Source: an uncultured Bacteroidia bacterium (GTDB lineage: Bacteria > Bacteroidota > Bacteroidia > JANWVE01). Taken from it: a stretch of DNA of 50,857 nt. The notes under the pieces were generated by a model. The model was not told where the DNA came from. It worked only from the letters and a program-made list of their open reading frames with translations, and ran no database searches. Below, piece by piece: positions 25,001 to 33,800 of the stretch (position 1 is its first letter; each line of letters starts with the position of its first letter). The stretch spans positions 1 through 50,857 of the forward strand of contig CALIZB010000074.1 in NCBI GenBank assembly GCA_938028625.1, read 5' to 3'. A program made the position numbers and the translations under genes.

Positions 25001-26317
25001 ATGTTTGCATTTGAAGTATCAGGAAATACCAAGTTAAAAGGAGAGATATATCCACAGGGAGCAAAAAACGAAGCTCTGCAAATATTATGTGCGGTACTAC
25101 TTACCCAAGAACCTGTAACTATACATAACGTTCCACAAATCAGAGATGTATTAAAGCTAATAGATTTGCTTGCTTTAATGGGAGTAGAAGTTAAAAAAAT
25201 AGGTTCAAATAGTTATACATTTTGTGCAAAAGAAGTAGATTTAGAATATCTTGGCACAAAAGATTATGCAAAAAAAACGCAGGAATTACGCGGTTCTATT
25301 ATGCTTATTGGACCGCTTTTAGCTCGTTTTGGTAAAGGATTTATTCCTAAACCCGGCGGTGATAAAATTGGACGTAGGCGTTTAGATACGCATTTTATTG
25401 GTTTTCAAAAACTTGGTGCAAAATTTAACTATGATTACAGTCAAGATGTGTATACTATTGAAGCTCAAAAATTACAAGGTGCATACATGCTTTTAGATGA
25501 AGCATCGGTTACGGGTACAGCTAATATCATTATGGCATCAGTATTAGCACAAGGTAAAACCACTATCTACAACGCCGCTTGCGAACCTTATATTCAACAA
25601 TTATGCAACATGCTTAATCGTATGGGGGCTAAAATTTCAGGTATCGGTAGTAATCTATTAACCATTGAAGGAATAGATAGTTTAGGAGGAACTACCCACA
25701 CATTGTTATCCGATATGATTGAAGTAGGTAGTTTTATCGGCATGGCAGCCATGACACAAAGCGAATTGACTATTAAAAATGCGAATATCTCACAACTTGG
25801 ACAAATTCCTGATGTATTTCAACGTTTGGGAGTACAAATGGAGTTCAGAAATGACGATATTTACATTCCTGCACAAGAACTCTGTGAAATAGATACGTTT
25901 ATTGATGGTTCTATTCTAACCATTTCTGACGCACCTTGGCCAGGATTCACACCTGATTTGTTAAGTATTGTATTAGTATTAGCTACACAATGCAAAGGAA
26001 CAGTATTGATACACCAAAAAATGTTTGAAAGTCGTTTATTTTTTGTAGATAAACTGATAGATATGGGCGCACAGATTATTTTATGCGACCCCCACAGAGC
26101 TACCGTGATAGGACTAGCAAGACAGGCACAGTTACGAGGTATTTCTATGACCAGCCCTGATATACGCGCAGGAGTAGCTTTACTTATTGCGGCTATGTCT
26201 GCCAAGAGTAAAAGCACAATCTTTAACATTGACCAAATAGACCGAGGCTATGAACGTATAGATGAAAGATTAAATGCCCTTGGCGCTCAGATTAAACGTT
26301 TTGAGGTTCTCAATTAA
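25001..26317 (+). CDS. murA: UDP-N-acetylglucosamine 1-carboxyvinyltransferase
   Basis: MurA transfers enolpyruvate from PEP to UDP-GlcNAc, the first committed step of peptidoglycan synthesis, in the cytoplasm. The 438-residue protein has the substrate pair Lys22/Asn23 in QGAKNEALQ and the EPSP-synthase-like repeats throughout. The catalytic loop reads PKPGGDKIGRRRLDTH, so Asp121 stands where E. coli MurA has Cys115, the residue alkylated by fosfomycin. Asp at this position keeps activity in other bacteria and confers intrinsic fosfomycin insensitivity. I believe it is common in Bacteroidota. The gene follows gldB after 58 nt. Confidence 0.96.
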   Translation: MFAFEVSGNTKLKGEIYPQGAKNEALQILCAVLLTQEPVTIHNVPQIRDVLKLIDLLALMGVEVKKIGSNSYTFCAKEVDLEYLGTKDYAKKTQELRGSIMLIGPLLARFGKGFIPKPGGDKIGRRRLDTHFIGFQKLGAKFNYDYSQDVYTIEAQKLQGAYMLLDEASVTGTANIIMASVLAQGKTTIYNAACEPYIQQLCNMLNRMGAKISGIGSNLLTIEGIDSLGGTTHTLLSDMIEVGSFIGMAAMTQSELTIKNANISQLGQIPDVFQRLGVQMEFRNDDIYIPAQELCEIDTFIDGSILTISDAPWPGFTPDLLSIVLVLATQCKGTVLIHQKMFESRLFFVDKLIDMGAQIILCDPHRATVIGLARQAQLRGISMTSPDIRAGVALLIAAMSAKSKSTIFNIDQIDRGYERIDERLNALGAQIKRFEVLN

Positions 26318-26386
26318 AAAAAAATAGTGTTCATTAAACTTTGCACGATGTTTGCAGTCATAATTACAAATGTTTCTCACATAATT

Positions 26387-27277
26387 ATGAAAAAAATATC
26401 ATTTGCACTATTTCTTGCTTTTCTTGTTTCAGGAGTAATACTTACTTCCTGCCGTAAAAAAGAAAATGTCAAACAAACATTAGAAAGTATTCAAGCCGCC
26501 GAAGACAACGGCATGGTAGAATCCGAGTTTGACAATGCCAAAGATGCTGCTGACGCAGAAGCAGGAGCTACCCCAGGCGTAAAACGTACTACGGGAGTTC
26601 GTAGAATACTCATGGTTTTACCCCAAGACTCTGCTAAAACCTCAGTTACTGTAAGTGATTCTGGTTCTTACAAAAAAATAGAACTTAATTACGGTAATGA
26701 CCCTGTTGCCTGCAATGACGGAAAATATCGTAAAGGTATGATTATCTATCGTGTGGATAGTGCTTTCTATAAAACAACCAATGCCAAAGCCTCTATGACC
26801 TTAGTAAATTATTTTGCAGGCTTTGACAAAAATAATCTTACTCAATTTACAGGCAGAAGAGAATTAACCAATAATGGAGCAAATTCATCAGGAGAGCCAC
26901 AATTTACTTTATCCGTAACAGGAGCGAGTGCTATTACTACTAGTGGCACAATCTCATGGACATCCACCCGTATGATTACAAAAACTAAAGGTTATACCAC
27001 ACCACTCAATATATGGGATGATGAATATTCTGTAACAGGCACAGCATCTGGAGTAAATAGAAATGGTGAGGCTTTTACCGTGAATATCACTACACCTTTG
27101 TACAAAAAAATAAAACTCGGTTGTGCAAGTACTTTTGTTACAGGTATTTGGGAACTAACTATGACCAGCTCGGGTAAAAAAATGATACTCAATTATGATG
27201 CTTACGGAGATGGCGCCTGTGATAAAGTTGCCAAAGTAACTATCAATGGTAATGATAGAATTGTTGTAGTAAATTAA
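26387..27277 (+). CDS. Lipoprotein of unknown function
   Basis: 296 residues from the ATG at 26387. The SPII signal MKKISFALFLAFLVSGVILTSC gives a lipidated Cys22. A charged linker (about 25-75, with DAADAEAGATPGVK) leads into a beta-rich domain of about 220 residues, with repeated VTGxxxxTxGTISWTSTR-like strands, two Cys (in DPVACNDGKY and KLGCAST) and a third near the end (GDGACDK). The three cysteines could form a disulphide. I do not recognise the family. A GTG-initiated frame reaches up to 26327 but the lipoprotein signal argues for 26387. A terminator follows. Confidence 0.8.
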   Translation: MKKISFALFLAFLVSGVILTSCRKKENVKQTLESIQAAEDNGMVESEFDNAKDAADAEAGATPGVKRTTGVRRILMVLPQDSAKTSVTVSDSGSYKKIELNYGNDPVACNDGKYRKGMIIYRVDSAFYKTTNAKASMTLVNYFAGFDKNNLTQFTGRRELTNNGANSSGEPQFTLSVTGASAITTSGTISWTSTRMITKTKGYTTPLNIWDDEYSVTGTASGVNRNGEAFTVNITTPLYKKIKLGCASTFVTGIWELTMTSSGKKMILNYDAYGDGACDKVAKVTINGNDRIVVVN

Positions 27278-27305
27278 GTCATTGTATCTAAAAATATAGT
27301 CAAAG

Positions 27306-27339
27306 CAGCACAGAGAAAAAGATTTTCTGTGCTGTTTTT
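27306..27339 (+). terminator. Rho-independent terminator after the orphan lipoprotein
   Basis: CAGCACAGA and TCTGTGCTG form a 9-bp stem with an A/T-rich loop, followed by TTTTT. It lies about 30 nt past the stop at 27277. Confidence 0.75.
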
Positions 27340-27341
27340 GT

Positions 27342-27349
27342 TATTTTTG
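27342..27349 (+). promoter_or_regulatory. TAnnTTTG promoter box of the REC-GAF-SpoIIE gene
   Basis: TATTTTTG directly after the upstream terminator, 30 nt before the ATG at 27380. Confidence 0.5.
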
Positions 27350-27379
27350 TAGCTTAAATTTCTTAATTTTCTGAAAAAT

Positions 27380-29155
27380 ATGCATAAAAAACCCATTATT
27401 CTCTGTGTTGATGATGAAAAAATAGTATTGGATAGCTTATTAGAACAATTGGAAAATCACTTTTCACATATATTCAGTTTTGAGATGGCAGAAAGTGCAA
27501 AAGAAGCCATTGAAATTGTAGAAGATTGTGTAAGTCAAAATCAAGATATAGCTATTATCATCTCTGACCAACTTATGCCTGGCATGAAAGGTGATGAATT
27601 TATTATTTATGCACATAGAGTTATTCCTGATGCACTTAAAATACTGCTCACGGGTGAAGCCAATGTAGAAGCTATCAGTAACGTCATCAATCATGCACAA
27701 CTGTACCGATATATTCCTAAACCTTGGGAAAAAACAGACTTTCTGCTTACTATTGAAGAAGCCTCTAAAAGTTATCTACAAAAAGCAGAACTTAAAGAAT
27801 ACAACAAACTACTCAAAAATCTCAATATAGCCTCACAAGAAATGTCCAGAGAAGTAAGCCTAGATGGTTTGCTGAAAAAATTTCTCTCTCTTGTAGTAGA
27901 AAACTCCTATTCCCAGAAAGGAATTGTTTTTACTAAAAAACAAGAAAAATTATGGTACAGAGCAGATTACTCAAAAAAACAAAAAGAAGTAAACGTATAT
28001 GACTTTACAGACGAGTATATCATTACAAATGATGAAAAAGCCCCTTTTTCTATCATAGAATCCTGTTTTGAAAAAAAAGAAACTATACTCTACGCAAGTG
28101 ATAAGGAAACTCTTGCTAATCATCCTTATATTCAAAAAAATAAAGTAAAATCATTTGTTGCTATTCCACTCATTAAACAGGGTAGAGTAGTTTCTGTATT
28201 GTATTTAGAACATACACAAAATAAAAATAACTTCACTCCAAAAATTCTTGAAGCCTTAGATGTGCTTGTATCTCAAGTCAGTATTTCATTAGATAATGTC
28301 CAACTGTATAATAATCTTGAAAAACGTGTAAAAGAACGTACCAAAGAAGTAGTAGCACAAAAAGAAATTATTGAAAGTCAAAATCAAGATATTATTGCTA
28401 GCATACGTTATGCACGCAGAATACAACAAAACATATTACCAAGCAACGAAGAAATTGAAAAAATTTTTACTGATTATTGTATTTTATATGAACCCAAAGA
28501 CATTTTAAGCGGTGATTTTTATTGGTTCTCAGCACGCTATCATTATGCTTTTATAGCTGTGGTTGACTGTACAGGACATGGTGTACCAGGGGCTTTTATG
28601 TCCGTAATAGGACACACATTGCTTAATCAAATTATCAATGAAGAAGATATCTATGAACCTTCGGTTATTCTTCAAACTTTACATAAAAAGTTAGGTAAAT
28701 TTCTCTCTCATTCAGAAAATTATTCTGAAAATACTCTTCGTGATGGTATGGATATAGCACTTGTTCGCTATGACCTTATAGATAAAAAAATTCACTTTGC
28801 AGGTGCAAAAAGACCACTTCTTTTTATTTCTAAAAATAGTGAATTGCATGAAATAAAAGGTTCGCACTGTACTATCGGAGGTGAAATAACCGCAGAAAAT
28901 CCTGTATACGAACAGCATACGCTCTCTACACAAACAGGTGATAGATTTTTTATTTTCTCTGATGGGTACACAGACCAGTTTGACCACGAAGATAAAAAAC
29001 GTTATTCCTATAAACAATTTAAAGAATTTTTGCTCACAAATAATACTTTACCCATAAAAGAACTTAAAAAGCTTTTAGAGAATGAGTGGCTAAAATGGCG
29101 CGGTTCAAATGAACAAACTGATGATATTTTAGTGATAGGCGTTCAAATTCCATAA
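27380..29155 (+). CDS. Response regulator with GAF and SpoIIE-type PP2C phosphatase output
   Basis: 591 residues. The receiver domain (1-125) has Asp11/Asp12, phospho-acceptor Asp63 in SDQLMPGMKG, Thr in ILLTGEA and Lys in YIPKPW. A GAF domain (about 155-310) is followed by a coiled-coil helix (NLEKRVKERTKEVVAQKE) and a SpoIIE/PP2C domain (about 335-591) with SGDFYWFSAR, VVDCTGHGVPGAFMSVIG and the metal-binding DGYTDQFD. Phosphorylation should switch a Ser/Thr phosphatase, as in RsbU-type partner-switching or general stress control, but no anti-sigma or STAS gene is nearby. Its 3' end overlaps the convergent UbiA-family gene by 27 nt. Confidence 0.93.
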   Translation: MHKKPIILCVDDEKIVLDSLLEQLENHFSHIFSFEMAESAKEAIEIVEDCVSQNQDIAIIISDQLMPGMKGDEFIIYAHRVIPDALKILLTGEANVEAISNVINHAQLYRYIPKPWEKTDFLLTIEEASKSYLQKAELKEYNKLLKNLNIASQEMSREVSLDGLLKKFLSLVVENSYSQKGIVFTKKQEKLWYRADYSKKQKEVNVYDFTDEYIITNDEKAPFSIIESCFEKKETILYASDKETLANHPYIQKNKVKSFVAIPLIKQGRVVSVLYLEHTQNKNNFTPKILEALDVLVSQVSISLDNVQLYNNLEKRVKERTKEVVAQKEIIESQNQDIIASIRYARRIQQNILPSNEEIEKIFTDYCILYEPKDILSGDFYWFSARYHYAFIAVVDCTGHGVPGAFMSVIGHTLLNQIINEEDIYEPSVILQTLHKKLGKFLSHSENYSENTLRDGMDIALVRYDLIDKKIHFAGAKRPLLFISKNSELHEIKGSHCTIGGEITAENPVYEQHTLSTQTGDRFFIFSDGYTDQFDHEDKKRYSYKQFKEFLLTNNTLPIKELKKLLENEWLKWRGSNEQTDDILVIGVQIP

Positions 29156-30001
29156 CCATAAAATAAAAAAGAAAAAATTCATACTCAAAGATGAGAGCAT
29201 ATTTAATCGCATAGTTTTCTTAAAATCTGCGTGTCTTGCATCTTTTCTTACAAGGTTAAACCAATACAAAAAATATATCAATACAGGTATCATAAATCCC
29301 TGAAAAAGAATGAATTTTGTTGTATCAAACAAGATAAAAAAACCAATATTTCCCAATAAAAACCAAATTGCAGTAAAATAAAATGTCCCGTTAACACCTA
29401 ATTTGATGCTTAATGTTATATCTCCCCTCCTTTTATCCTCTTCATGCTGATAGATTTGCGTCATAGGGTAAGCCCCGCCCAGTAAAATAGAACTTAATAC
29501 AGCAGGTAACCATATATTCCAAGAATATATTTCCTTTAATACATTTCCTTTTAGCCCTGAAACTACCATCAAATACGTTACAAAACCTTGAAATATAAAT
29601 ACTGTCAGCCAACCTAAAACGGCATATTTTTTTAGGCGTATTTTTGGGTGGCTGTATGCTTTGGACGCTAATCCGTATAAAAAAAGTAAACATACAAATT
29701 CTATCCCGAGCATAAAACCTAATTCTATTGCTAAAATATCCATAGAAAGAGCAATATACCATAGTTCTTTACTTACAGGTAAAGGTTTTTTTACTCCCCC
29801 AATGCTTCCTTCATCTTTATCATAATAACTATTATATCCATTACTTGCAGGATAGACCAAAAAATGTAAGATAAAAAATGTCAAAATAGCTCTACATAAA
29901 GGTGCGTCTGCTGTTTGGCTTAATGCAAACAGATACACGGGTAATAAAAATACAGAAAACGGAAAACGTAAATGTTGTACAGTACTTTTTTTCAAAAACA
30001 T
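29129..30001 (-). CDS. UbiA-family prenyltransferase
   Basis: 290 residues with about seven to nine membrane helices. The first Asp-rich motif is NGYNSYYDKDEGSIGG (NxxxDxxxD form, about 54-69) and the second is HEEDKRRGDITLSIKLG (about 185-201), so both Mg-pyrophosphate sites appear intact. It transfers a polyprenyl chain to an aromatic or heme-like acceptor; menaquinone, heme and other acceptors cannot be separated by eye. The start codon is GTG at 30001: an overlapping ATG is out of frame and a TATATTTG box ends 6 nt upstream. The 3' end overlaps the SpoIIE gene convergently. Confidence 0.9.
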   Translation of the reverse strand: MFLKKSTVQHLRFPFSVFLLPVYLFALSQTADAPLCRAILTFFILHFLVYPASNGYNSYYDKDEGSIGGVKKPLPVSKELWYIALSMDILAIELGFMLGIEFVCLLFLYGLASKAYSHPKIRLKKYAVLGWLTVFIFQGFVTYLMVVSGLKGNVLKEIYSWNIWLPAVLSSILLGGAYPMTQIYQHEEDKRRGDITLSIKLGVNGTFYFTAIWFLLGNIGFFILFDTTKFILFQGFMIPVLIYFLYWFNLVRKDARHADFKKTMRLNMLSSLSMNFFFFILWLWNLNAYH

Positions 30002-30007
30002 TCAGCA

Positions 30008-30015
30008 AATATAAG
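30008..30015 (-). promoter_or_regulatory. TAnnTTTG promoter box of the UbiA-family gene
   Basis: TATATTTG on the minus strand, 6 nt before the GTG start at 30001. Confidence 0.6.
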
Positions 30016-30016
30016 C

Positions 30017-30165
30017 ATATTCACATGCAGATTATTATTTTGGGCGTGCCCTTCACCCTTCGGCAAGCTCAGGGTTCAGGTCGGCGTGCTACGGGCTGCG
30101 CTTTCGCTTCGGTGCTGCGCACTGTGCTAACGCACCCCCTTCGCATGCCTCACGCATATTCACCA
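30017..30165. repeat. GC-rich repeat-like insert with flanking 10-bp direct repeat
   Basis: A GC-rich block at 30044-30157 stands out in AT-rich surroundings. It starts GGGCGTGCCC, ends CCTCACGC, and its end words GCGTG and CACGC are complementary. Inside is CCCTTCGGCAAGCTCAGGG, a REP-like imperfect palindrome. GCATATTCAC occurs directly on both sides (30017-30026 and 30156-30165), like a target-site duplication, although 17 AT-rich bases separate the left copy from the GC block. It codes for no credible protein. From memory it resembles GC-rich intergenic repeats found in many copies in other environmental Bacteroidota. It could be a MITE-like element or a repeated structured RNA. Confidence 0.5.
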
Positions 30166-30217
30166 TAATTGTAACGTCCCCTTACAGACATAAAATTGAC
30201 AATTCCATAAAAAAATG

Positions 30218-30225
30218 TAAATTTG
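30218..30225 (+). promoter_or_regulatory. Promoter of tRNA-Arg(CCG)
   Basis: TAAATTTG, a full match to TAnnTTTG, with an upstream TTGAC (30196-30200) at 19-nt spacing from its TTG. The first base of the tRNA lies 11 nt downstream of the box. Confidence 0.7.
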
Positions 30226-30235
30226 CAGTCGTAAT

Positions 30236-30307
30236 GGCACCATAGTTCAATGGATAGAATAAGGGTTTCCGGAGCCTTTGATGCAAGTTCGAATCTTGCT
30301 GGTGCTA
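30236..30307 (+). tRNA. tRNA-Arg(CCG)
   Basis: A 72-nt cloverleaf can be folded by eye. The acceptor is GGCACCA with TGGTGCT (7 bp including one G-U), followed by discriminator A. The D-stem is GTTC/GAAT, the anticodon stem AGGGT/GCCTT with loop TTCCGGA (anticodon CCG at 30269-30271), and the T-stem GCAAG/CTTGC with loop TTCGAAT. The D-loop carries GGA, consistent with the Arg identity base A20. CCA is not encoded. It reads CGG codons. It is the only tRNA found in the window. Confidence 0.95.
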
Positions 30308-30320
30308 CTAAAATTACTCT

Positions 30321-30743
30321 ATGAAAAAAGCATTTTATTCCTTGTTTATCTTTATTTTTTTATGTTTTGTGGCATGCAAAGAAAAAAAAGAACCTAAAAA
30401 TGAAATAAAACTAACCCACAAAGATAGCGTAGAAAAAGGACTTAATCGTATACCTTTAATTCAACAATCTCAACAATCTTTACAGCATTATATGCCCCGC
30501 GCTACCTATGATGGTAATTGGCGCTTACTTATTCAAGATTTAGCAGAAGCTAAACGAAAAAATAAAGAAGTAATGATAGAAGCCTCTCAAAATAATGACC
30601 CACAAGCTCATTTACTCGGTGTAGATATGACACAGGTTATGTCTGCCTACAACAAAAAAATAGCCGAAGAAATAAAAAAATTAGATGCTACCAACCGAGC
30701 TTCACTCATAAAATCATTAGATAGTCTAAATCGCCTGCCATAA
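30321..30743 (+). CDS. Small lipoprotein of unknown function
   Basis: 140 residues with an SPII signal (MKKAFYSLFIFIFLCFVAC, lipidated Cys19) and a lysine-rich segment after it. The mature part is helical, with RATYDGNWRLLIQDLAEAKRKNKEV and a C-terminal helix KKIAEEIKKLDATNRASLIKS cut here by small breaks. I do not recognise a family. It starts 13 nt after the tRNA and may share its promoter. Confidence 0.75.
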   Translation: MKKAFYSLFIFIFLCFVACKEKKEPKNEIKLTHKDSVEKGLNRIPLIQQSQQSLQHYMPRATYDGNWRLLIQDLAEAKRKNKEVMIEASQNNDPQAHLLGVDMTQVMSAYNKKIAEEIKKLDATNRASLIKSLDSLNRLP

Positions 30744-30780
30744 AAATTATGCTTATATTTTCAAGTTCATAATCATTTTA

Positions 30781-30800
30781 CGGATTAAAAAATCTGTTTT
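30781..30800 (+). terminator. Weak terminator after the small lipoprotein
   Basis: CGGATT / AATCTG can form a 6-bp stem (one G-U) with loop AAAA, followed by TTTT. The stem is weak and AT-rich. Confidence 0.35.
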
Positions 30801-30863
30801 ATCTGTATAATATGCGTTTTCAGTATTCCAAATATGCAAAATTTTAACATAAAGAAATAAGCA

Positions 30864-33800
30864 CTAGCGTATCAGGGTTACCGTTCCTGCTTTTTCTATG
30901 GTTTTACCTGTACAACTTTTTACTTTAATAATGTAAGCAAATACCGTTACAGGAGAGAGTTCATCGTTTACTTTACCATTCCATTTATTATCTAAACTGT
31001 TACTTTCAAAGACCACTCTACCCCATCTGTCAAAAACTTGCAGGTTAAACTGGCAAATATGTACGCCTTTTATATCAAAAAAGTCGTTTTCGCCATCACC
31101 ATTTGGAGTAAATGCCGTAGGAACATATAAAGTAGGTTCTTGAATTAAAGTAATTTCATTACTCTCACTGATTTGGTTTAATCCCCCTGAACCTTCATAA
31201 GCCACAATTTTATAGATATAAAATGCACCATCGCTATCTATAAGTTGGTCATCTAAATATGCAAAATCTGAACTTGTGCCTGTAAATAAAGGTGTACTTG
31301 AATAAGTTCCGTTCGGTACTCTGCGGTACACTTCATATTTAGATACATTTCCTTGCCATTCTTTGTATGCTGTCCAATTCAGTTGATTTTGAAAAGGTTT
31401 AGGGATAAAACCCGTAAGTAAAATCGTATGCGCTTCATTACTGTGCAAACTCTCATTACCACATTCGTCTAATACGGCTACTTTATACGCATAACTATAC
31501 TTATCTACCTCTACATCTTTATCTACGTAGCTTGTATCATTTACAGTGCTTGTAGTATGTATTAACTGCCATGTGTTTATTCCATCTTTACGCTTTTTAT
31601 AGATACGATAACCTACTGTACCTTTTTCTTTGGTTTTTAACCATTCTAAAAGCACTTCTTTATCCTGTACTACGGTAGCGCGAGCAAGATATTTATTTTC
31701 AGGCAAACGAAGCTTATAAGGTATAGCTGAAGAAGTATCCGAATAAGAAATTTCATTTAATCCATTTAACTCTACTGCCTTAATCTGATAATCATACTTA
31801 CGATTACATACTACATTAGTATCTGTGTAAGAAAATTCATTGTTGTTGAGGGTTTTAATCAAAGCGCCATTACGAAAGAGTTGATATTTATCTACTTCCC
31901 AACCTACGTAGGGCGTCCATGAAATCAGATTTTTTTCTTCACTCCCCACAGCCGTAACATTGATGGTAGTATGCTCAGTGGTAAAATCCACAGATACATT
32001 ATCACAACTGTCTAATACTTGCATTTTGTAGTCGTAGGTTAAATCTCTTGTATTGAGACCAAAATCTGTGAAGGTTTTTGTTGTTCCATTTGTAAAACCA
32101 ATTAAACTGTACGTGCTACTACTTGTTTCTTTTCGGTAAATAAGATATTGTTTTACATCTCTTGCCACACTTAAATTCCAGTCTAATTGTACACTGCCAT
32201 TGGTACTGCTGGTAGTAAGTACAGTTACTCTACGTAAATAATTAATTTGCGGTGGAATAGGGTCTACTGCTCTTGCCCCTGATGTATCTGAATAAGAAAA
32301 TTCAGCATTTCCCCCCAATTCTGTTGCCCTCACACGATAGTAGTATGGTACACAACTTACAGTATCTGTGGTATAGGTAACTCCCGCAGGAAGCGTATCT
32401 ACTTCAAAATAATTGATACCATCACGAGAGCGTTCTACAACATATTTATCTAATACAGGAAAACCAATATAGGGCGTCCAATTGAGAATAATAGCCCCCA
32501 GCGAACCTGTTGCGGTCAAGTTCATAGTAGTATGCGAAACCGTAGGCACACTCTCAGGATTATTACAACTATCTGTAACAGTAATGTAATACGTATAAGT
32601 ATTATTTTTGGTATTTAAACCTGTATCCGCAAAGGTAAGCACTCCTGTTGCGGGGTTAATATAATCTCCTATGTAAACAGGCGTGCTTGCATTTTCTCCC
32701 CTGTATATTCGGTAAGATTTTCTGCGATAATCTGTACTTGCATTGATGCGTATAGTAACTTCTCCATTTATTTCATCAGTTTTAGAAACCGAAACAGACC
32801 GTAAATATGCAGGTAAAACAGGCGTATTATCGTACGGATTAGCAGATTCTTCATCAGAATAGCTGTTTTGATAATTTCCTGCATTCTCTCTTGCTAAAAT
32901 TTTGTATATGTAAGTCTGCGAACAGGATACATTTATATCATTATAGGTTAAAATGTTACCTGCTACGGAATCAATAGCAGTAAAAGTACTTGCAGATGCA
33001 GTTTTGCGCAATATTACGTATCGTAAAACGCCATTTTTCCAACCTTGATAGGCTGTCCAATCTAATTTAACCGTTTTTACCGCAGGCGTAGAAGTAGTTA
33101 AGTTTATGGTTTCATGTAAAGGACTGTCATCACTAGTTTTGGCACAATTATCATAGGTGCGTACAAGATAAGCATTAGTTTGGGTTTGAGTGTTTATGCT
33201 GGTATGAGTATAGGTCATTAAGCCTGCAAGCGAAGCAGAAAATGTAGCAATTAAATTCCAGGGACCAAGGTTATTAGGTCTATGATAGAGTTCATATTGA
33301 GTAATAGAACCATTAAAATTAGGTTGTATCCATTGAATTTCATTTACTCCTGTGGTAGTTCCTGTTGTGATAACAGTAGCTACTCGTACCTCGGGGGTGG
33401 GTGGGCGGGTACACACATCAAAACTATACGGCGAAGCCGTTACTTCACATGTGTTCAGGATTTTTATTCTATAACAATAAGAATTACTCGCCGCATTGAT
33501 AGCAGTATTATCTATGTAAGACGCAGCCGTGTTAGGCAAAGTAGTTAAAAAAGTATAAGGACCACCATTAAAACTCCGTTCTATCACAAATTGCCATGTC
33601 GCTGTGTTTGATACAGGATTATTCCAATTGATTTGAATTTGATTAGTACCTAATATAGTTAAGTTACAAAGTAAATTAGGGCTTAACTGTGGAAGAGAAC
33701 ATACTTCATTACTAAAACTCCCTTCTGCAAGGCACTTGTTTTTGGTACTGATTTTATAGCAATAAGTGTTGTCTGTGGGCGTAACTGCTACATCAGTAAA

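Noticed and set aside
29902-30168. 88-codon frame running through the GC-rich insert
   Set aside because: It starts inside the UbiA-family gene in antisense and is open only because the insert is GC-rich; the translation has no family features.
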